From contig CAMLFJ010000292.1 in the NCBI GenBank assembly GCA_946479205.1, positions 1 to 5,035 of the forward strand: a stretch of DNA of 5,035 nt, read 5' to 3'. The translations under genes were made by a program, and so were the position numbers. Positions 1-5,035 of the stretch are shown here, one piece after another. Every line of letters begins with the position of its first letter. Within the stretch, counting starts at the first letter, position 1. The notes under the pieces were generated by a model. That model searched no databases, was not told where the DNA came from, and worked only from the letters and a program-made list of their open reading frames with translations. This DNA comes from an uncultured bacterium (lineage in GTDB: Bacteria > Methylomirabilota > Methylomirabilia > Rokubacteriales > CSP1-6).

Positions 1-305
1 TCTCGCAGCACCTGGCCGTCGGCGACCAGCACATGTTCATGCTGTTCAGCGGCGCGCCCATCGCGCACGGGCACACCCTTGGCTTCTACGTCTACGGGGT
101 GCGCGATACCGGGCAGGGCCGGGACGGCGCGGCGGAGCGGCTGGCCCAGCTGGGCGACTTCGTGCGGCAGCTGATCGCGGAGGACGCGCCGGTGCTCGAC
201 ACGATCCGCTTCCGTCCCCGGGTGCTGGTGGCCTCGGACCGCCACCTCGCCCGGTTCCTCAAGTACGTGCGCGAGTTCCCGCGGGCGCTGCCGCTCGACG
301 CCTGA
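1..305 (+). CDS. C-terminal fragment, probable Rieske-type aromatic ring-hydroxylating oxygenase alpha subunit
   Basis: Partial gene: the reading frame is open from base 3 to a TGA stop at 303-305, and its start lies left of the window. About 100 residues are visible. The tail resembles the C-terminal catalytic-domain end of Rieske non-haem iron oxygenase alpha subunits: a beta-strand stretch (MFMLFSGAPIAHGH, then LGFYVYGVRD), a helix (LGDFVRQLIAEDAPVLDTI) with the family-like 'ED-x-x-hydrophobic' pattern, then RFRP and a terminal helix (LARFLKYVREFPRA). The Rieske cluster and the iron-binding 2-His-1-carboxylate residues would lie upstream, so the diagnostic motifs cannot be checked. If the call is right, the protein is a cytoplasmic oxygenase that uses reductase-supplied electrons to hydroxylate or demethylate an organic substrate. 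It ends 6 nt before the TetR gene, suggesting co-transcription. The coding call is strong (good codon bias, tight spacing); the family call is moderate. Confidence 0.5.
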   Translation, partial: SQHLAVGDQHMFMLFSGAPIAHGHTLGFYVYGVRDTGQGRDGAAERLAQLGDFVRQLIAEDAPVLDTIRFRPRVLVASDRHLARFLKYVREFPRALPLDA

Positions 306-308
306 GGG
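304..308 (+). promoter_or_regulatory. Possible Shine-Dalgarno for the TetR gene
   Basis: GAGGG lies 3 nt before the ATG at 312 and overlaps the stop codon of the preceding gene. The spacing is shorter than usual, so translation may rely on re-initiation by ribosomes finishing the upstream gene. Confidence 0.35.
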
Positions 309-311
309 CCC

Positions 312-938
312 ATGCCCAGGAACCTCTCGAGCGCCGAGGTGGACGCGTTCCGCGCGCGCCTGTGCGCGGTGGCCCAGAAGCGCTTCGCCAAGCAGGGCGT
401 GGACGGCGTCAGCATGCGGCAGCTCGCGGAGGCGCTCGGCTGCAGCCCGATGACGCCCTACCGCTACTTCCGCAACAAGGAGGAGATCCTCGCGGCGGTG
501 CGGGCGGCCGCGTTCGACCGGTTCGCCACCGCGCTCGAGGACGCCGCCGCGAAGACGCGCGGCGATCTGCGGGCGGGCGGCCAGGCGATGGGCGAGGCCT
601 ACATCCGCTTCGCCCTGAGCGACCCCGACGCGTACCGCCTGATGTTCGATCTCTCGCAACCGCACCCGGACCGCTACCCGGACCTGGTCCGGGCCAGCGC
701 TCGGGCGCGCCAGATGATGAGCGCGGCGCTCGAGGCCCTCGTCGAGGCGGGCATCTTCGCGGGCGACCCGCAGCTCCTCGGCTACGTCTTCTGGGCGACC
801 ATGCACGGCCTCGTCGTGCTGCACCTGGCCGGCAAGCTGCCCAAGGAGCCCGACTTCAAGACCATCCAGCAGGAGGCGATGCGGCTGCTCGTGGCGGGCG
901 CGCGATCGGGCGTCGCCTCACCGAAAGGCACGCCATGA
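312..938 (+). CDS. TetR/AcrR-family transcriptional regulator
   Basis: A complete 208-residue protein, a normal length for TetR repressors. The N-terminal three-helix DNA-binding domain spans about residues 12-60. Its helix-turn-helix includes VSMRQLAEALGCSPMTPYRY, followed by the typical FRNKEEIL start of helix 4. The C-terminal ligand and dimerisation domain (about 65-200) carries FALSDPDAYRLMF (100-112) and a W-x-x-x-H-G motif at 161-166 (WATMHG). The latter two features fit the WHG-type TetR C-terminal domain. TetR proteins are cytoplasmic dimers that release their operator on binding a small hydrophobic ligand. The gene starts 6 nt after the preceding oxygenase-like gene, and its last 4 bases overlap the next start (ATGA), so it sits in the middle of a plus-strand unit. 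No operator can be identified because there is no intergenic space. Its target is unknown; the upstream oxygenase unit is the simplest guess. The family call is firm. Confidence 0.93.
   Translation: MPRNLSSAEVDAFRARLCAVAQKRFAKQGVDGVSMRQLAEALGCSPMTPYRYFRNKEEILAAVRAAAFDRFATALEDAAAKTRGDLRAGGQAMGEAYIRFALSDPDAYRLMFDLSQPHPDRYPDLVRASARARQMMSAALEALVEAGIFAGDPQLLGYVFWATMHGLVVLHLAGKLPKEPDFKTIQQEAMRLLVAGARSGVASPKGTP
923..928 (+). promoter_or_regulatory. Ribosome binding site for the membrane-protein gene
   Basis: GAAAGG lies 6 nt upstream of the ATG at 935, inside the end of the TetR gene. It supports the start at 935 over the much earlier in-frame ATG at 362, where the frame merely runs opposite the TetR frame and encodes an implausible Arg/Gly-rich peptide. 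Confidence 0.5.
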
Positions 939-1492
939 GCATCCTGCTGAGCCTCTCCCCCTTCGTGGCCTTCTTCGTCCTGATGCGCCTGGGCTCGCCG
1001 CTGGCCGGCCTGGTGGGCGCGGTGGTCGTCTCGCTGCTCCTGTGTCTCCGCATGATCCGGCGCGGCGAGGCGCTCAAGATCCTCGAGATCGGCAGCCTCG
1101 TGGTGTTCGGCGCGCTCACCGCGTACACGTTGCTGGCCGCCCCCGCGTGGACGGTGGCGACGGTGCGGCTCGCGGTGGACACGGGCCTGCTCGCGATCGC
1201 GGTGGCCTCGCTGGCCATCGGCCGGCCGTTCACGCTGCAGTACGCGCGCGAGCGGGTGCCCGAGCCGGTCTGGGCCCTGCCGGTCTTCTACACCACCAAT
1301 CGCCTGATCACCACGGTGTGGGCGGGGGCCTTCGGGGTGCTGGTCGCGGCCGACGCGGCGGCGGAGTACGTGGAGGCGATTCCGATCTGGGTGGACGTCG
1401 CGGCCTCGGTCGTCGCCTTCGCGACCGCGATGTGGTTCAGCCGACGATATCCGGCGGTGGTGCAGCGGCGGTTCGCTAGCGCGGCTCCGTGA
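935..1492 (+). CDS. Small multi-pass membrane protein of unknown function
   Basis: 185 residues. The start is set by the 4-bp ATGA overlap with the TetR gene and a GAAAGG site upstream. The frame is open from 362, but hydrophobic, protein-like sequence begins only at 935. About six membrane-spanning stretches can be seen by eye, at roughly residues 3-18, 20-38, 52-70, 80-96, 122-140 and 152-168. Basic loops follow the second (RMIRRGE, 39-45) and last (SRRYP) segments. Between segments four and five lies a conserved-looking amphipathic loop, GRPFTLQYARERVPEPVW (96-113), followed by FYTTNRLITTVW (118-129). I do not recognise a named family with certainty. The layout recalls small integral membrane proteins of the septation-protein-A or DUF type, without proof. 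It carries no obvious catalytic or metal-binding motif. Coupling to the TetR gene suggests co-expression, perhaps as a transporter-like or stress-related partner. Its stop lies 17 bp inside the convergent hydroxylase gene. Confidence 0.8.
   Translation: MSILLSLSPFVAFFVLMRLGSPLAGLVGAVVVSLLLCLRMIRRGEALKILEIGSLVVFGALTAYTLLAAPAWTVATVRLAVDTGLLAIAVASLAIGRPFTLQYARERVPEPVWALPVFYTTNRLITTVWAGAFGVLVAADAAAEYVEAIPIWVDVAASVVAFATAMWFSRRYPAVVQRRFASAAP
1476..1492. other. Tail-to-tail overlap of two convergent genes
   Basis: The stop codon of the plus-strand membrane-protein gene (TGA, 1490-1492) lies inside the 3' end of the minus-strand hydroxylase gene, whose TAG stop is at 1478-1476. The 17 bp are coding on both strands in different frames. 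No intergenic space exists for a conventional terminator, so transcription of the two units must end inside the opposing gene or by a factor-dependent mechanism. Confidence 0.85.
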
Positions 1493-3782
1493 GCGCGGCG
1501 CGCAGGCGCTCGGGAGTGAGGGGCATGTCGAGGTGGCCGATGCCGAGCGGGGCGAGCGCATCCACCGCCGCGTTGACCACCGCGGGCGGGATCGCGATGC
1601 AGCCGGCCTCGCCCAGGCCCTTGGCCCCGAGCGGGTTGCGCGGCGACGCGGTGTGCATCTTCTCGATGAGCACGGCGGGCATGTCGGCGGCGCGCGGGAT
1701 CGCGTAGTCCATCAGGGTCGTCGTCAGGCACTGACCGTCGGCGTCGTAGACGATGGCCTCCATCAGGGTCTGGCCCAGGCCCTGGGCCAGCGAGCCCAGG
1801 AGCTGCCCCTCGGCCAGGAGGGGATTGATGATCGTCCCCGCGTCGTCCACCCAGACGAGCTGCTCGAGGTGGAGCAGGCCGGTCTCGCGCTCGATGCGGA
1901 GCCCGCAGACCACCGCGCCGAAGCTCCACACCTCGCCGTCCGGCTGGAAGTACGTGGTGGCCTCGAGCCCCGGCGTGTCCCCCGGGGGCACGGCCTGGCC
2001 GCCCGCGTAGGCCGCGGTGGCCACCTCCTTCCACGCCACGCGCTTGGCCGGCACGCCCGCGACCTGGAATCCGCCGCGGACCGGGACGATGTCCTCGACC
2101 GCGGCCTCCAGCATCCGGGCCGCGATGCGCCGACCCTTCTCGCGCACCTCCACCGAGGTGCGCACGAGTGCGCCGCCGCCCAGCGCCACGCTGCGGCTGC
2201 CGAAGGTGCCGAAGCCCTCCGGGCCGGAGCGCGTGTCGCCGTGCATCACCGTCACCTCGTCCGGCGTGACGCCCAGGTGATCGGCCACGACCTGCGCGAA
2301 GGTGGTCTCGTGCCCCTGGCCGTGGGCGCTCGAGCCGGTGATGGCGGTGACCTTGCCGGAGCGCTCCACGCGGATGCTGCCGCTCTCCCAGCCGAGCGCG
2401 CACGGCTCCACGTAGGAGGCGAGCCCCACGCCGACGATCTCGCCCTTCGCGCGCCGCGCGGCCTGCCGCTGCCGGAGGCCGTCGTAGTCCGCGGTCCTGA
2501 GCGCGCGCTCGAGCGCCTGCGGATAGTCGCCCGAGTCGTAGACCTGGCCGGTGATGGTCTTGTACGGGAAGCGGTTGGCCGGGATGAAGTTGCGCCGGCG
2601 CAGCTCCGCGGGGTCGAGCCGCATCGCGCGCGCGGCGGTGTCCATCAGCCGCTCGATGAAGAAGCACGCCTCGGGCCGGCCCGCGCCGCGATAGGCGGCG
2701 ACCGGCGCGGTGGTGGTGAGCGCGCCGTTGACCGTGATGTCGCAGCTCGGGACGACGTAGGCTCCGGGCAGGAGCCGCGCGTGGTTCCAGGGGCTGCCGG
2801 CCGCCGCGTTCATCAGCGAGGAGCCGAGCGGCGAGGTGATCGAGGCGCGGAGCCCGGTGATGCGCCCGCCCGCGTCGAGCGCGAGCGCGCCCTCGCAGAC
2901 CGAGCCGCGCGCCTGGTTGGTGGTGACCTGGTCCTCGCGGCGGGTGGCCACCCACTTGACTGGGCGGCCGAGCTCCCGCGCCAGCCAGGCCAGCAGCACG
3001 TCCTCGCGGTAGGGACCGGTCTTCACCCCGAACCCACCGCCCACGTCGGGCGCGATGACGCGCACGCGGCTCTCCGGCAGCTCGAGCAGGCGCGCGACCT
3101 CGCCGCGGATCCGGAACGGCGCCTGGCAGGACACCCACATGGTCAGCTCGTCGGCGAAGCGGTCGAAGACGGCCAGGACCGAGCGCGGCTCCATGGCCAC
3201 CGCGGAGATGCGGGTCTGCGCCACCCGCAGCGGGACCACGTGGGCCGCGGCCGCGAAGGCGCCCGCCGCGTCACCCTCGCGAAGAGTGCGCGTGAGCACG
3301 CGGTTGCCGTCGATGCCGGAGAAGAGCAGCGGGGCGCCGCCGGCCAGGGCCGCCTCCGGCTCGGCCAGGCCGGGCAGGGGCTCGTAGTCCACCCCGATCA
3401 GATCGAGCGCGTCGTAGGCCGCGTACACGTCCTCGGCCACCACCGCGGCCACCGGCATGCCCACCGCGTGGACCTGGCTCTCGGCCAGGATGGGATGCGG
3501 CGGCACGCGCATGTCGGGCATCAGGCGGGCCACCGGCATCGGGGCGAGATGCGCCACGTCCTTGCCGGTCACGACCAGCAGGACCCGCGGGGCGCCGCGC
3601 GCCGCCTCCACCTCGAGGCGGGCGACGCGGGCGTGGGCGTGCGGGGAGCGGAGCAGGGCCACGTGCAGACACCCGGGCGGCGTCATGTCGTCCACGAAGG
3701 CGCCCTTGCCGAGCAGGAGGCGATGATCCTCGCGCCGCTTGAGAGGGCGGCCGATCCAGCCGTCGCCCTGGAGCTCGCTCAT
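1476..3782 (-). CDS. Molybdenum hydroxylase large subunit, xanthine dehydrogenase/CoxL family, form II type
   Basis: A complete 768-residue protein, close to the usual 760-810 of CoxL-type subunits. This subunit holds the molybdopterin cofactor and hydroxylates its substrate with water-derived oxygen, passing electrons to 2Fe-2S and FAD subunits. The N-terminal 'a/b hammerhead' domain spans about residues 20-135 (GRPLKRREDHRLLLGKGAFV, then LRSPHAHARV). The molybdopterin-binding domains follow: MEPR at 197-200, GGGFG at 248-252, AYRGAGR at 363-369, GQGHET at 488-493, NPLLAEGQ at 653-660 and GAKGLGE at 719-725, where E725 is the expected catalytic base. In proven CO dehydrogenases the active-site loop reads AYRCSFR, with a copper-binding Cys. 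Here that Cys is absent, so CO oxidation is not supported; form II proteins have mostly unknown substrates. The ATG overlaps the stop of the alpha/beta hydrolase gene (ATGA) and has no clear Shine-Dalgarno, implying translational coupling. No signal peptide is visible, so it is probably cytoplasmic. The small and medium subunit genes are not in this window. Confidence 0.95.
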   Translation of the reverse strand: MSELQGDGWIGRPLKRREDHRLLLGKGAFVDDMTPPGCLHVALLRSPHAHARVARLEVEAARGAPRVLLVVTGKDVAHLAPMPVARLMPDMRVPPHPILAESQVHAVGMPVAAVVAEDVYAAYDALDLIGVDYEPLPGLAEPEAALAGGAPLLFSGIDGNRVLTRTLREGDAAGAFAAAAHVVPLRVAQTRISAVAMEPRSVLAVFDRFADELTMWVSCQAPFRIRGEVARLLELPESRVRVIAPDVGGGFGVKTGPYREDVLLAWLARELGRPVKWVATRREDQVTTNQARGSVCEGALALDAGGRITGLRASITSPLGSSLMNAAAGSPWNHARLLPGAYVVPSCDITVNGALTTTAPVAAYRGAGRPEACFFIERLMDTAARAMRLDPAELRRRNFIPANRFPYKTITGQVYDSGDYPQALERALRTADYDGLRQRQAARRAKGEIVGVGLASYVEPCALGWESGSIRVERSGKVTAITGSSAHGQGHETTFAQVVADHLGVTPDEVTVMHGDTRSGPEGFGTFGSRSVALGGGALVRTSVEVREKGRRIAARMLEAAVEDIVPVRGGFQVAGVPAKRVAWKEVATAAYAGGQAVPPGDTPGLEATTYFQPDGEVWSFGAVVCGLRIERETGLLHLEQLVWVDDAGTIINPLLAEGQLLGSLAQGLGQTLMEAIVYDADGQCLTTTLMDYAIPRAADMPAVLIEKMHTASPRNPLGAKGLGEAGCIAIPPAVVNAAVDALAPLGIGHLDMPLTPERLRAALTEPR

Positions 3783-4561
3783 CCGAGGAAGCGGGAGACC
3801 GCGCCAACGAAGGCGGCCGGCTCCTCGTACGGCAGCATGTGCCCGGTCCCCGGAACGACCTCGACCGTCGCGCCCGGGATCAGCCGGCCCCAGCGCTCGG
3901 CGTAGGCCGGGACGATCAGCTTGTCCGCCCCGCCCCAGAGGACGAGGGTGCTCGCGGCCACGCGGTACAGGCGCTTCGACACGCGGCGGTTCGGGATCGG
4001 GAAGAGGATCTTGCCCGCCATCGCGAGGCGGCGCTGCTGGCCCAGGTAGAACTCCTTGAAGACCTCCATGTCCGAGAAGTCCGCGCCGCCGGTGAGGAGC
4101 GCCTGCCCCTTCACCGGATCCTGGAAGAGCAGCTCGATGAGCTGGCCGGGGAGCAGGGCGAAGATGTCGGGGATCGGGTGCGCGTCGATCCAGAGCCCGG
4201 CCGCGGCGACCAGCACCAGCTTGTCCAGATCCCCGGGGGCGATCGCGGCCATCTCGGCGGCGATCATGCCGCCCATCGAGTGACCGACCAGGTGCGGCTT
4301 CGTCAGCCCGAGCGCCGCCACCACGTCCCAGCCGTGGAGCGTGAAGTCGAGCATGTCCTCGAGCAGCTCCTCGCCGGTGGACTCGCCGTAACCCGGCAGC
4401 TCGGGGGCGAAGACGTGATAGCGCGCGGCGAGCTGGTCCAGGAACGGGTTGTCGGCGAGCAGGCCGCCCGCGCCGTGGAAGAACACGAGCGGCATGCCGC
4501 TGCCGCCCTCCAGCACGCGGCAGCGCGCGCCCTTCTTGGTTTCGATCGTCCGTGATTTCAC
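3779..4561 (-). CDS. Alpha/beta-fold hydrolase
   Basis: 260 residues from a GTG start at 4561, a typical length for a single-domain alpha/beta hydrolase. The oxyanion-hole motif HGAGG is at residues 29-33 and the nucleophile elbow GHSMGG at 93-98 (Ser95). The acid is probably Asp213 in WGGADKLIVP and the base His241 in GTGHMLPYEEP, so the triad is complete. The lid region (about 122-195) is medium sized and rich in hydrophobic residues. The frame stays open upstream to 4990, but that part overlaps the monooxygenase gene and reads as Arg/Pro/Ala-rich shadow sequence. The GTG is preferred because it overlaps the upstream stop (GTGA) and has AGGAG 8 nt before it. The fold covers esterases, C-C bond hydrolases, lactonases and haloalkane dehalogenases; a Ser nucleophile argues against the dehalogenases. 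It is coupled on both sides to oxidative enzymes, so it likely hydrolyses an intermediate of the same pathway. The exact reaction is unknown. Confidence 0.93.
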   Translation of the reverse strand: MKSRTIETKKGARCRVLEGGSGMPLVFFHGAGGLLADNPFLDQLAARYHVFAPELPGYGESTGEELLEDMLDFTLHGWDVVAALGLTKPHLVGHSMGGMIAAEMAAIAPGDLDKLVLVAAAGLWIDAHPIPDIFALLPGQLIELLFQDPVKGQALLTGGADFSDMEVFKEFYLGQQRRLAMAGKILFPIPNRRVSKRLYRVAASTLVLWGGADKLIVPAYAERWGRLIPGATVEVVPGTGHMLPYEEPAAFVGAVSRFLG

Positions 4562-5035
4562 CTGGGCCACTCCTGGCCGGGCTTCTCGGCGCCGGGCTGC
4601 ATCTCTTCCGGATGGAGGCGGTCCTCCATGGGGTGGATCCACCAGCGGTCGTCGTGCTCCCACTCGGGCCAGAGGTTGCGGAGGTGCGGCATGACCTTCT
4701 CCGCGAAGAGCTTGGTGGAGTGGCGCGTCTTCCAGTCCGGCATGTTGCCGGTGTGGAGCAGGCAGAAGAGGTGGCCGATCCGCAGGCCCTTGATGCACTC
4801 CTCGAGCTGCTGGCGCACCGTCTCCGGGCTGCCCGCGATGATGAAGCGCTCGTCCACGAGCTGCTTCCAGGTGAGGTTGGCCATCAGCTTCTGCGCCTCG
4901 AGGCGGAGCTGCGAGAGCGCGCCGTACTTGATGGTGTTCACGGTGCGGTAGCCCGGCGGGTCCGCGAAGGGCGGGAAGACGTGCAGGCACCGGTTGAAGA
5001 AGTAGAGGCAGTGCTCGGCGTAGAGCTCCTCGGCC
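4558..5035 (-). CDS. C-terminal part of a luciferase-like (LLM) flavin-dependent monooxygenase
   Basis: Partial gene: the minus-strand frame is open from the right edge to a TGA at 4558-4560, giving 158 visible residues; the start lies beyond the window. The GTG at 4941 is internal, since the sequence before it (AEELYAEHCLYFFNRCLHVF, then FADPPGYRT) continues the same protein. The pattern 'Y-FN-CLHV-P-FADPPGYRT' followed by IAGSPETVRQQLEE is typical of LLM-class enzymes, where the 'GSPETV' segment belongs to the late barrel and helps recognise the C-terminal region. These enzymes use reduced FMN or F420 to oxidise or hydroxylate substrates in the cytoplasm; the cofactor cannot be told from this fragment. 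A Trp-rich tail (NLWPEWEHDDRWWIHP, then a polar end) extends past the usual barrel. The stop overlaps the hydrolase start by 4 bp, so the two are probably translated in a coupled way. Family call fairly firm, substrate unknown. Confidence 0.85.
   Translation of the reverse strand, partial: AEELYAEHCLYFFNRCLHVFPPFADPPGYRTVNTIKYGALSQLRLEAQKLMANLTWKQLVDERFIIAGSPETVRQQLEECIKGLRIGHLFCLLHTGNMPDWKTRHSTKLFAEKVMPHLRNLWPEWEHDDRWWIHPMEDRLHPEEMQPGAEKPGQEWPR
4570..4574 (-). promoter_or_regulatory. Ribosome binding site that fixes the GTG start of the alpha/beta hydrolase
   Basis: On the minus strand AGGAG lies 8 nt before the GTG at 4561, inside the 3' end of the monooxygenase gene. It is the clearest Shine-Dalgarno in the minus-strand unit and rules in favour of this GTG over a longer N-terminus. 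Confidence 0.65.

Noticed and set aside
362..934. N-terminal extension of the membrane-protein frame within the TetR gene
   Set aside because: This stretch is low-complexity Arg/Gly/Pro sequence in an alternate frame of a confident TetR gene. Protein-like hydrophobic sequence begins only at the ATG at 935, which has a ribosome binding site and a 4-bp overlap.
1480..1497. Imperfect hairpin CGC-G-GCTC / GAGC-GCG with a 3-nt loop at the convergent junction
   Set aside because: A 7-bp stem with a bulge is easily found by chance at this GC content, and neither strand has a T-run after it, so it does not qualify as an intrinsic terminator.
782..1561. Minus-strand open frame opposite the TetR and membrane-protein genes
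   Set aside because: Arg-, His- and Asp-rich shadow of two better supported plus-strand genes, with no recognisable motif.
1288..3138. A 616-codon minus-strand open frame overlapping the hydroxylase in another frame
   Set aside because: Its Arg/Gly/Ala/Pro-rich sequence is a frame-shadow of the hydroxylase gene; no motif of any family is visible and stop codons are rare in all frames at this GC content.
1533..3905. A 790-codon open frame on the plus strand opposite the hydroxylase gene
   Set aside because: It runs antisense to a clearly recognisable molybdenum hydroxylase with all its motifs. The peptide is dominated by Arg, His, Gly and Ala without any domain pattern, as expected for the reverse strand of very GC-rich coding DNA.
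3739..4059. Plus-strand open frame over the hydroxylase/hydrolase junction
   Set aside because: Arg/Pro/Ser-rich peptide antisense to two confident genes; no ribosome binding site or family signature.
4562..4990. Longer N-terminus for the alpha/beta hydrolase
   Set aside because: The in-frame upstream part reads as Arg/Pro/Ala-rich sequence in the shadow of the monooxygenase gene; the GTG at 4561 has AGGAG at the right distance and the usual family length.

Overview
This is a compact, very GC-rich window (about 70% by eye) that is coding almost end to end, with no RNA gene, CRISPR array, insertion sequence or long intergenic space visible. The base composition, short overlaps between genes and gene content (Rieske-type oxygenase, luciferase-like monooxygenase, CoxL-like molybdenum hydroxylase) suggest a free-living soil or sediment bacterium with a broad oxidative metabolism. 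Such gene sets are common in Candidatus Rokubacteria (Methylomirabilota) and in some Actinobacteria and Proteobacteria. The taxonomic guess is inference only; the sequence has no phylogenetic marker.

Left half, plus strand (1-1492): the 3' end of an oxygenase-like gene, probably the C-terminus of a Rieske ring-hydroxylating oxygenase alpha subunit, is followed after 6 nt by a complete TetR-family repressor. That gene overlaps by 4 bp (ATGA) with a gene for a small multi-pass membrane protein of unknown function. The three look like one transcription unit whose promoter lies left of the window.

Right half, minus strand (5035 down to 1476): the C-terminal part of a luciferase-like flavin monooxygenase overlaps by 4 bp (GTGA) with an alpha/beta hydrolase. 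That gene overlaps by 4 bp (ATGA) with a full-length molybdenum hydroxylase large subunit of the xanthine dehydrogenase/CoxL family. The active-site loop reads AYRGAGR, the form II signature, not the AYRCSFR of proven CO dehydrogenases. The partner FAD and 2Fe-2S subunits are not in the window and cannot lie directly downstream, because the two units converge and overlap by 17 bp at 1476-1492.

Taken together, the minus-strand unit looks like a catabolic module that pairs a flavin monooxygenase, a hydrolase and a molybdenum hydroxylase. The substrate cannot be read from the sequence. The TetR repressor sits at the end of the opposite unit and does not share a divergent promoter with the hydroxylase genes, so its target is more likely its own unit or something outside the window.
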